NCBI GenBank assembly: GCA_947497895.1
Contig: CANMIL010000007.1
Coordinates: 124,001-188,000, forward strand
From: an uncultured Tenacibaculum sp.
GTDB lineage: Bacteria > Bacteroidota > Bacteroidia > Flavobacteriales > Flavobacteriaceae
Direction: 5' to 3'
DNA: 64,000 nt
The position numbers and the translations under genes are program-made. Shown piece by piece: positions 51,435-59,279 of the stretch. The stretch's first letter is position 1; every line of letters begins with the position of its first letter. Under the pieces are notes generated by a model that saw nothing but the letters and a program-made list of their open reading frames with translations, was not told where the DNA came from and did not search any database.

Positions 51435-51525
51435 TTATACCATTTACAATTTGAAATTACCGGAATAAAACGTTCTTTTTGCCTTTCTATTTTCAGAATA
51501 AAAAGAAACCATAGCTAGAGCTATG
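51435..51525 (-). repeat. Dispersed repeat copy 2 with CATAGCT palindrome
   Basis: The minus strand reads GAAAGGCAAAAAGAACG, TTTTATTCCGGTAATTTC and AAATTGTAAATGGTATAA (51486-51435), matching 38409-38459. A 16-nt palindrome CATAGCTAGAGCTATG follows at 51510-51525. It fills the convergent gap after the cytochrome gene and may also act as its terminator. Confidence 0.55.
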
Positions 51526-51619
51526 CTTTAGTTTTCTTCTTTATATAAAGTAAAAAATCTTCATTTTCTTTTACAGTAGTTTCAAACATTAAATAGTATT
51601 TATTAGAAAAGAATAAAAA

Positions 51620-53815
51620 TTAGTAACAATCTGTTTTTATTCTTTTTTCTTTTTTAAGGGTTTCCATAGAAACACCTAACTCATTATTTGCTATCAATTC
51701 AATTATTTTGAGGACTTCATTCATCATGGAAATTGACCCACAGATATAAATACAGCCTTTATTTTTTAAAGTTGAGAGAACAGTATTCTTGTGATCGTTT
51801 AAAACATCTTGAACATAGGTTTTTACTTCCACTTCTTGAGAATACCCAATGTGAAATGAAGAAAGCTTTCCATTTTTAAGATAGGTGTCAATATGATTTT
51901 TGTAGAGTTCGAAAGATTCGGATGTTCTTCCTCCCCAGAAAAGATGTGTTTTTATTTTAGACTTGTTTTCATCTAGCATTCCTAAAAAAGGCGCAATTCC
52001 TGTTCCGTTAGATATTAATAAAACTTCTTTCGCTTTTCTAGGAAAGTGGAATTCAGAATTCCCTTTTATTAATCCTTTTATAGATTGATCGTTTTTAAGG
52101 GTACTTAAATAGTTGGAACAAACCCCAAACTCATGTTTTTTGATACTTAGTAAAATATGATTGTTTACCTGAGCAATTGAATAGAGTCTTTCAATTCCAT
52201 CTTGTTCAGGATAGATAGCGAGAAGATCACCCGATTTGAATTTTTCTTTTTTATTTGGTTTCAGTTCTAGTAAAAACGTATCATCCAAGTTTAGAACTGT
52301 TTTAGAAACAACATTGAAAGAATTTTGTTTTTGGGGAATTCGTTTTTCTAACGTAACGTTTATATCTAGTAGCAGTGCTTTATTAAGTTTAAAAACCCAA
52401 TTTTTAAAACTATCCGAAGACTGATTATTGATTTTTGTCAAAGGTAAAATAGGAGAGAAGCTCCTGTTTTTACTTAGTAATTCATCCACATGAATAGCAT
52501 ATTCACAATATTTAGGATACGCCAAAGAACCAAATCCAACAACGATATATTTCATTGATTGTTGAGGTTTTGTTGTGGCTAAAAGAGATTCAAACTTTTT
52601 GGCATTTAAAGGAGGTTCACCATCACCATATGTTGATGTTAAAATGATAAGGTATTTTCCTTTTTCATATAATGTATAATCATTTAAATAAGTTGAATAA
52701 ACAGTTTGGTTACTATCTAAAAGAGCGCTATAAAGTGCATTTGCAAAATGAATTGTATTATTAGTTTCTGATCCACTTAGAATTATGAATTCGGCTTCGT
52801 CTTTTTTGTAGTTGTTTTTTAAGAGTCCAACAGCTTTACGTCTTCTGTGAAGTGTAATAGCAAATCCAGAATAGATAAAAAAGATAATGGCAATACAAGA
52901 AATTAATAAAATTATCGCCCAAACTAAACTACCATTTCCTGTATGTAAGATAAAACTTAGATCAAGAAAATTACTTGTGTTTTTGTATTCATAGGAGCTC
53001 AAGATTTGTCCTGAATATTGATGAACATACAGTTCTTTATCTTGCAATGTAAGAGAGAAGTAGTCCTCTTCATCAGGAGAAAACGGGAATTCAAGCGTTT
53101 TTAAACAGGAAAGTGGGGTTTGTTGAAAAATGGGGAATTCAGATAATTTTTTTCGCTGAATTTTATTTTCGGATAACTCGATAGAATGCTTTACTTTTTC
53201 CTTCGGTAGTAGTGAGAATTTGTCAAGCGATAAATAAATACCAGTAATGGTAATAATGGCTATAGGAATTAATGTGAAACGGCCAATGACAATGTGAAAA
53301 TACTGCTCGAATTGTTCTCTTACTATTTTTGAAAAGAATTTATGAATCCCACCTTGTCTTTTAGCTATTAAAATAACTCCAGTTATGGCAATAATTAATA
53401 ATAGGAAAGAAATAAAAGCAACAATAAATCTACCTGTAGATTTGAGAAATAGAGATCTGTGTAAGCTCGTAGCAAATTTATAAATAGGTTTTCTTTTCTC
53501 TGGTTTAGCTATCTTTTTTCCAGTTGCTGGATGAATATAAAAAGTTTCATTTTGACCATTCTTTGTAACAACGGAAGTTTTTATTCTATGATTTTCGTCA
53601 ATATCTATCGATATAACCTCAGAATACTCTTTGTTTAATACATCTAGAGTTTCTGCTATGTTGAAACGATTTAAATTTGATATGCTTGCTTTTGAACTTT
53701 GAATTTCGATGGGTTCAATTGCTAGTATAGCTCCAGTTATGGAAGCGATAAGTATAAAAACGAAAGAAGATATAGCCAAGGTTAAATGGCTATATCTCCA
53801 AATAGAAATGGTCAT
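51620..53815 (-). CDS. PepSY-flavodoxin-ferredoxin reductase fusion (transmembrane flavin reductase)
   Basis: A 731-residue fusion. The N-terminal PepSY_TM region (about 1-335) has four helices and conserved histidines (WRYSHL, SLHRSLF, YFHIVIGRF, LHTGNG), likely haem ligands. A flavodoxin domain follows (about 342-480; LSGSETNNTIHFA, TSTYGDGEPP), then an FAD/NADPH ferredoxin-reductase domain (about 490-731; RLYSIAQV for FAD, ISNGTGIAPFLGM and YICGS for NADPH). It can move electrons from cytosolic NADPH through FAD, FMN and haem to the periplasm. It is last in the iron operon, 14 bp after DUF2271. Confidence 0.93.
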   Translation of the reverse strand: MTISIWRYSHLTLAISSFVFILIASITGAILAIEPIEIQSSKASISNLNRFNIAETLDVLNKEYSEVISIDIDENHRIKTSVVTKNGQNETFYIHPATGKKIAKPEKRKPIYKFATSLHRSLFLKSTGRFIVAFISFLLLIIAITGVILIAKRQGGIHKFFSKIVREQFEQYFHIVIGRFTLIPIAIITITGIYLSLDKFSLLPKEKVKHSIELSENKIQRKKLSEFPIFQQTPLSCLKTLEFPFSPDEEDYFSLTLQDKELYVHQYSGQILSSYEYKNTSNFLDLSFILHTGNGSLVWAIILLISCIAIIFFIYSGFAITLHRRRKAVGLLKNNYKKDEAEFIILSGSETNNTIHFANALYSALLDSNQTVYSTYLNDYTLYEKGKYLIILTSTYGDGEPPLNAKKFESLLATTKPQQSMKYIVVGFGSLAYPKYCEYAIHVDELLSKNRSFSPILPLTKINNQSSDSFKNWVFKLNKALLLDINVTLEKRIPQKQNSFNVVSKTVLNLDDTFLLELKPNKKEKFKSGDLLAIYPEQDGIERLYSIAQVNNHILLSIKKHEFGVCSNYLSTLKNDQSIKGLIKGNSEFHFPRKAKEVLLISNGTGIAPFLGMLDENKSKIKTHLFWGGRTSESFELYKNHIDTYLKNGKLSSFHIGYSQEVEVKTYVQDVLNDHKNTVLSTLKNKGCIYICGSISMMNEVLKIIELIANNELGVSMETLKKEKRIKTDCY

Positions 53816-53829
53816 AATAATTTGTACAA

Positions 53830-54318
53830 TTATTGGGAGATTAGGCGAATATATCTGATAAAGCCTTTTCCTTCTATTTTACTTTTTAAGTTTTCTGAAG
53901 TCAATTCGAATTGAACATCGTCCTTGTAATATTCTTGATCTTCTACAGCAGATTCAAAACGTAATTTATATCCGTTATCTATTTTATCCGTATCAATTTT
54001 TAATACGCTAATAGTCCTGTTTCCTCCACTTACAGTAGCACCCGTTATAGCATCAATATCTGCTCTAACTTTTCCTTGAAAGTCCCACCATTCTGTAATA
54101 TCAGAATACCATTCTTCATCATCCCCTTGTACGTATAAAGTCTTTACATATTTATCTTCTTTATCCAATAAAGAAACTACAATGTAAGCGCCTTCTCCTG
54201 AATAATTTTTCATTTGGATCATACATTTGTAGGAAGTTTGGTTAGTAACCTTCGTAAATCCATATAAAAAGAAAGAAGCGATTAATCCAAATGTGAATAT
54301 TTTTGTTGCCTTCATCAT
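53830..54318 (-). CDS. DUF2271 periplasmic protein with an ApbE-type flavinylation motif
   Basis: A 162-residue protein with a signal peptide (about 1-22) and a DUF2271 beta-sandwich domain (YKCMIQMKNYSGEGAYIVVSLL...YVKTLYVQG). Residues 89-97, D-A-I-T-G-A-T-V-S, match the D..[ST]GAT.[ST] motif in which ApbE attaches FMN to threonine (Thr95 here). It is therefore a likely covalent flavoprotein acting as periplasmic electron carrier next to the PepSY reductase. That DUF2271 can be flavinylated is an inference from the motif; no apbE is in the window. Confidence 0.85.
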   Translation of the reverse strand: MMKATKIFTFGLIASFFLYGFTKVTNQTSYKCMIQMKNYSGEGAYIVVSLLDKEDKYVKTLYVQGDDEEWYSDITEWWDFQGKVRADIDAITGATVSGGNRTISVLKIDTDKIDNGYKLRFESAVEDQEYYKDDVQFELTSENLKSKIEGKGFIRYIRLISQ

Positions 54319-54322
54319 ACTA

Positions 54323-55816
54323 CTATTTTAAAAAGTTAATGTCTATGTTTTTTGAACTCAAAATTTCATTCTCTTTAGCTAAATCAAATACAGTTTCGCC
54401 AAATTCTGTAGTAATGGATTTCTTCGCTCCAATACTTAACAAATATTCAATGATTTTAGTGTCTTTAGCAGACATTACTGCTTTGTGTAAAACGGTTAAT
54501 CCATCATTGTTTTTCGCGTTAATGTCAATATCTAAAGAGCTGATTTCTTTTAGTAAATCAAGATTGTTTTTATCGATAGCTAGGTGAAACAACGTGTTGT
54601 TATCAGCTTGCACAGCGTTTAAGTTTAATCCTTTTTCAACTAAAAGAGCTTTCTTTTTCTTAAAGTCTTCTTGATAACGAGGACTGTAACTTTCAATTAA
54701 ATAATACGCTAATGAATTCCCTTTATTATCGATTATTTTGATATCTCCACCTTTTTCTAATATTAAGCTAGTAACATCTTTAGAGTTACCTGCAACTGCG
54801 GCAGTTAAAGCTGAATTACCGTCTTTGTTTTTATGGTTGATATTTTTTGTTTTATTGGCAAAAAGAGAAACTATATCAGAGGTGTTTCTATAGGTAGCAT
54901 GCATTAATACCGTATTACCTTCTTCATTTACTTGATTTGGGTTAACTCCTTTATCTAGGAAATATTGGAATGTGTTAAGGTCTTTGTTCCCATATGCTAG
55001 ATTATGTAATGGGGTATTCCCATCTTTATTGGTAATATTAACATCTAAACCAAGGCTTTCCAAATACTTGAAGTATTCTAAAGAATTGTACCCTTTTCTA
55101 GATCCTCTCGTAGCTAAGAATAGGGCGTTTTCTCCTTTTTTATTTAATTTATCTACTGAAATTCCTTTGTTTTTCAATTTTTGAAGAAGCTCCTTATTTC
55201 CTCCTTTGGCTACATAATTAAAAATTCCATTTCCATCATGATCTCTACTTTGAAGAGCTATTCCTTTAGAAACGAAATAATCAATTAAGTTAAAGTCTTT
55301 CAAGCTACCAGCAGCTAACAAAAGAGCATTAGCCCCATGCTCATCGGTATCAGTTTTAATATCAATACCGTTTTGAATGCATAAATCATAAATTTCGGTA
55401 TTGTCTTTACCAGTTGCCGCAGCGAATGTTGATACTGAAAAGTTATGAGAGTCCTTTAAGTCCATGCGGGCTTTGTTGGCAATTAAATATTTCATTAATT
55501 CAACATTATTCGCATAAGCAGCCCAGAAAACATAGGTTCTCTTGTCATGTGTTAATTTATTAACATCGTTTCCTTCAAGAGAAAGAAGATGTTTAATAGT
55601 GTTGTTATTTGTTTTTTCAAGTATGGCATAAACAACAGCATCGAATCCATATGGATTCAATGCTGTTGGGTTATTTCCTTCAGAAATTTTCTGTTTAACT
55701 GTTTCAATAGTTGGATTTGTTTGCCAAAACTTGCGATCTAAAAATTCGTTTTTTGTCTGTGCGGTAATCATTCCAACACAAAAAATGAAAATAGCGGTAA
55801 GTTTTTTTCTGTTCAT
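54323..55816 (-). CDS. Periplasmic ankyrin-repeat protein of the iron operon
   Basis: A 497-residue protein with a signal peptide (1-20, ending ITAQ) and about twelve ankyrin repeats filling the rest; good examples are DGNTPLHNLAYGNKDLNTFQYFLDKGVNPNQ, EGNTVLMHATYRN and DGLTVLHKAVMSAKDTKIIEYLLSIGA. Extracytoplasmic ankyrin proteins near TonB receptors are recurrent in flavobacteria; the partner is unknown, but cotranscription with the receptor (9 bp) and DUF2271 (4 bp) points to iron uptake. Confidence 0.88.
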   Translation of the reverse strand: MNRKKLTAIFIFCVGMITAQTKNEFLDRKFWQTNPTIETVKQKISEGNNPTALNPYGFDAVVYAILEKTNNNTIKHLLSLEGNDVNKLTHDKRTYVFWAAYANNVELMKYLIANKARMDLKDSHNFSVSTFAAATGKDNTEIYDLCIQNGIDIKTDTDEHGANALLLAAGSLKDFNLIDYFVSKGIALQSRDHDGNGIFNYVAKGGNKELLQKLKNKGISVDKLNKKGENALFLATRGSRKGYNSLEYFKYLESLGLDVNITNKDGNTPLHNLAYGNKDLNTFQYFLDKGVNPNQVNEEGNTVLMHATYRNTSDIVSLFANKTKNINHKNKDGNSALTAAVAGNSKDVTSLILEKGGDIKIIDNKGNSLAYYLIESYSPRYQEDFKKKKALLVEKGLNLNAVQADNNTLFHLAIDKNNLDLLKEISSLDIDINAKNNDGLTVLHKAVMSAKDTKIIEYLLSIGAKKSITTEFGETVFDLAKENEILSSKNIDINFLK

Positions 55817-55825
55817 TTTTTTTAA

Positions 55826-58246
55826 TTAAAATCTGTAACGCAGCGTAGTTCCAAAGCTAGCTGGCTGAATTCTGTTAACAAATGCCGTTCTATAGGCGTT
55901 ATATCCTAGAGCATTAAATACGTTGTTTCCAAATACATCCAAACTAAAGTTTTGATTAAACTTATATGATGCTTGTAAGTTAACGGTAGTATATGCTTCT
56001 AGGTTAAATGGTTTTACTCCTGGTTCAACTCCTGTATGAGTATAATTTCTTGACCATACATTGTGGGGCCTTTCACCTAAATAATAAGCTCCGGCCGCCA
56101 AAGATAATCCTTCCAAAGAGTTCTCGAAACTATAACGAGCCCAAAAGTTAGCGGTGTGTTTAGGTGTATTAATCGGACTTGAATTATAATAGTAAGAAAC
56201 ATGGTCTTTATAACGAGCATCTAAGTACGAGTATCCTCCGATAATTTCTAAATTAGGTAAAATTCTACCAATTAATTCAACCTCTACACCGTTTCTAGTG
56301 TCTTCACCTCCTTTTAAATAGTATCCTAAGAAAGTACCGTTGGTGTCAAGAGCTTGAAGGTTTAAGTTTTTACTGCTTGTATAGAAAGCCGTTACATTAA
56401 AACGTAAGGCATTATCTAACCATGTCGACTTAATACCTGTTTCAATTTGATCCCAACGTTCAGTTCCTAATTCATTTCCATTGATGTCTCTATAGAAAGA
56501 TGTCATAGGATTTGAACTACTAGCATAGGATCCAAATACGATAATGTTTTTAGTAGGCTTTAAATTAAAACCAACTAAAGGATTTACAGCATCGTCTCTT
56601 TTTGCTCCTGTTAAGCTTCTTCCAATGAAATTACCTCTTGTTCTCTCCAATGAGGTATAGCGAATTCCTAAAAAGACATCAGCCCAATCGTTAAATGAGA
56701 TTTTATCTTGGATAGTAAATCCGTAAGATTTCGTTGTTGATCCACTTGTTGAAGTACCTTCTGTTACACTTACAGTTCCAGGTAATGTATTATTTATAGG
56801 TTGAGTTACATCAATAATGTCAACATATGGTAAATCTTCGTCAGGGAAAGTTGTGGTAAATGGCGTATTTGTAAAATCCGTTGTTCTGTAATCAACCCCT
56901 ACTTGGAAAGTATGCTTAATTGAACCCGTTTGAACATTTTTTCCAACTAAATCAATTTGGAAAACACTGTTTTTGTCTGTTCTACCAGCACCATAATACT
57001 CTCTGTATCGTTGGGTGTTATCTAAAACTGGAAGCTGAGTTCTGCCTCCTCCTTGGAAAATATAAGCAGCTTCAGTATAGGTTTCTAGGTCAGAAGAAAA
57101 TAATCCAGCTTTTACAGTAAGTTTATCACTTATTTTTCTGTCTAAACGTACTGCATAAGTGGTGTTTAGAGTATTTGCTCTATCTGTATCAAAGCCAACG
57201 AACTTGTCATCATCAAGTTTTAGAATATTGTTTACATCATACGTTCCTAAGTTAATAGTTCCTTGATCAGGAGTTCTACTATCATCCATGTAATCCATTT
57301 CTAAAACAATAGTAGTTTTATCATCTGGTTTCCATGCTAAAGATGGGTTAATGTAAAAACGTTCTGAATTTACATGTGCTCTAAAGCTATCAGCTCTATC
57401 ATAAGAACCAGCTACTCTGAAAGCTAAGGTTTTTTTCTCATTAATAGGGCCGTAAAAATCAAAAGTAGGTCTTACTCTTCCAAAACTTCCAGTTCTGAAA
57501 CTAACTTCTCCACCGTCGTAGAATTTTGGAGTTTTTGTAACGATGTTAATAACACCACCAGCAGATCCTAAATCGCCACCTAAACCTTGGCTAATCGCAG
57601 AAATACCTTTTAAAACCTGAATGTTATCTACACCTGCCATATCCGTAAGTACTCCAATACCTCTGAAGTCAGAATTAATTCTTACTCCATTTTTTAATAA
57701 AGGAACTCCACGATATCCCCTTAACGACATACTTTCTCTTACATTACCATAAGTTGAAAATGTATAAACACCAGCAACATTTTTTGTTACATCGCTAATC
57801 GTTAATGCATTTTGTTGATCTATTAATTTATGAGAAAGTACAGAGATACTTTGTAGCTGTTCATTAGGGGCCAGTGGTAATCGGGTTAAGGTTTCCAGTT
57901 TTTCAGCTCGTTTTTTTCTTGAACCAAATAATTCGACCTCGTCAAGTTGCGTGTTTGCTTTAATTACGAAATTGACAGTGTTTAGACCATCTTTAATTTC
58001 AATCTGTAATATAGCTTTGTGATAACCAACAGCGCTGGCAACAATACTATAATTTCCTGCAGGGATGTTAGTGATTTTAAAAGAACCGTTTTCATCACAA
58101 GAAGTTCCCAATTGTGTTTTTTTCAAGAAAACACTGGCAAAAGGTACCGTTTCATTGTTGGCGTTTCTCACTGTACCTTCCAGTGATGCTTGCCCAAACA
58201 CTTGTACAATTGTGAGGAGTAGTAGTAGAGAAAAAGTTTTTTTCAT
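55826..58246 (-). CDS. TonB-dependent siderophore receptor
   Basis: An 806-residue outer-membrane receptor. Signal peptide 1-19; a CarboxypepD_reg-like N-terminal domain (20-105: LEGTVRNANNETVPFASVFL...GYHKAILQIEIKDG); a plug domain (about 125-240: VLSHKLIDQQNALTISDVTKNVAGVYTF, GGVINIVTKTP); then a 22-strand barrel ending in YRF. The plug resembles ferric-siderophore receptors (FhuA/FoxA type). It uses TonB energy to import an iron chelate. 35 bp downstream of DUF6607 and 9 bp upstream of the ankyrin gene. Confidence 0.95.
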   Translation of the reverse strand: MKKTFSLLLLLTIVQVFGQASLEGTVRNANNETVPFASVFLKKTQLGTSCDENGSFKITNIPAGNYSIVASAVGYHKAILQIEIKDGLNTVNFVIKANTQLDEVELFGSRKKRAEKLETLTRLPLAPNEQLQSISVLSHKLIDQQNALTISDVTKNVAGVYTFSTYGNVRESMSLRGYRGVPLLKNGVRINSDFRGIGVLTDMAGVDNIQVLKGISAISQGLGGDLGSAGGVINIVTKTPKFYDGGEVSFRTGSFGRVRPTFDFYGPINEKKTLAFRVAGSYDRADSFRAHVNSERFYINPSLAWKPDDKTTIVLEMDYMDDSRTPDQGTINLGTYDVNNILKLDDDKFVGFDTDRANTLNTTYAVRLDRKISDKLTVKAGLFSSDLETYTEAAYIFQGGGRTQLPVLDNTQRYREYYGAGRTDKNSVFQIDLVGKNVQTGSIKHTFQVGVDYRTTDFTNTPFTTTFPDEDLPYVDIIDVTQPINNTLPGTVSVTEGTSTSGSTTKSYGFTIQDKISFNDWADVFLGIRYTSLERTRGNFIGRSLTGAKRDDAVNPLVGFNLKPTKNIIVFGSYASSSNPMTSFYRDINGNELGTERWDQIETGIKSTWLDNALRFNVTAFYTSSKNLNLQALDTNGTFLGYYLKGGEDTRNGVEVELIGRILPNLEIIGGYSYLDARYKDHVSYYYNSSPINTPKHTANFWARYSFENSLEGLSLAAGAYYLGERPHNVWSRNYTHTGVEPGVKPFNLEAYTTVNLQASYKFNQNFSLDVFGNNVFNALGYNAYRTAFVNRIQPASFGTTLRYRF

Positions 58247-58281
58247 GATTGTTGTAGTAGGCTTAATTGTCTGTTTAATTT

Positions 58282-59181
58282 TTAATTATTGATGAAAGAC
58301 TCTATAATTTCGTTAATCTCGTTTTCCTCTTGAATTTTATCAGAAAAAAGGTGTTTGTATAAAGGTTTGTTTTCAACCTTTTTCTTTAATGATAGTGTTG
58401 TATTCCTTCCATATACTTCACTCCATTTTGTTCTCACTGTTTGCCATTTAGTAGCATGAGATTCCCACCAATCTTTCGCAGCTTTACATTTGCTATCTGG
58501 AACGCGAACATAGGTGTTATAACCTTTTTCATGAGCCAAAACAAAGTCTTTCTCATTCGCTTTTCTCACTACTTTTTTATTGTCCTGATCATGTAACCAT
58601 CCATAGTCTGTAATTTCATGTCTGTTCCCTCTAACAGTTACATTATAATCACTTCTTTTAGTGTATTCACGTCTTGGTAAAGGAGCATCAGTTGTACTTT
58701 CCCAATAACTTTTACCATTTAAATGAATCCAGTTTCCTGATCCCTCATATCTTGGGCTATCATCTACCTGATAAACTTTCTGCGTCCATTGCTTTTTTAC
58801 CTCACTTTTAGGTTTATTTTCATAAATCCAAACGTTGTCCCCGTTATATCTATAGAAGTCTTGGTTTTGGTAAGTCCAGTCCTGACGCCAATGCTTTACA
58901 ATATGTGGTGAAGCAGGGTTTCCAACTTGTAATAAATGCTGAATAGAAACCTTGTTGCTTTCATCCTCAACTAACTGAGCCCATTCCAATGCCTTATCAG
59001 TTTTAGTTTTTGAAGGTTTGTAAAGAGAATCTTTACTATTATTAAAAGTCTCAGCGAAATTAAATGTCACTTCATAACATCCACACATTTTTTTTATCGC
59101 TTCCCGGTCTTTACTTTTTTGGGCTTGAATAGTGCTAATAGATAGCGCTATAGCAAGCATTGATAGTACACTTTTCTTCAT
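58282..59181 (-). CDS. DUF6607 secreted protein
   Basis: A 299-residue protein with a signal peptide (MKKSVLSMLAIALSISTIQAQ), taken from the ATG at 59181; the longer frame needs a TTG. The mature part begins DREAIKKMCGCYEVTFNFAETF and contains HIVKHWRQDWTYQNQDFYRYNGDNVWIYE, EGSGNWIHLNGKSYWESTTDAPLPRREYTKRSDY and many Trp/Tyr residues, as in DUF6607. The function is unknown. It is first in the iron operon, so a periplasmic or outer-membrane accessory role in uptake is likely. Confidence 0.88.
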   Translation of the reverse strand: MKKSVLSMLAIALSISTIQAQKSKDREAIKKMCGCYEVTFNFAETFNNSKDSLYKPSKTKTDKALEWAQLVEDESNKVSIQHLLQVGNPASPHIVKHWRQDWTYQNQDFYRYNGDNVWIYENKPKSEVKKQWTQKVYQVDDSPRYEGSGNWIHLNGKSYWESTTDAPLPRREYTKRSDYNVTVRGNRHEITDYGWLHDQDNKKVVRKANEKDFVLAHEKGYNTYVRVPDSKCKAAKDWWESHATKWQTVRTKWSEVYGRNTTLSLKKKVENKPLYKHLFSDKIQEENEINEIIESFINN

Positions 59182-59211
59182 TGTTTCTTTATTTAGATAA
59201 AATAATTTAGG

Positions 59212-59260
59212 CAAAAATATAAAATTTATTTAGATCGATTAAAAATAACTAATATATTTG
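59212..59260. promoter_or_regulatory. Divergent promoters and putative operator of the iron/haem loci
   Basis: Two exact -7 boxes face away from each other: TATTTTTG on minus (59219-59212) and TATATTTG on plus (59260-59253). Between them is an imperfect dyad TTTAGATCGATTAAA (about 59229-59243), and TTTAGAT recurs at about 59192. The placement suits a Fur-like repressor blocking both promoters; the binding protein is inferred. Confidence 0.5.
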
Positions 59261-59279
59261 CATCAGTAAATTATTAAGA

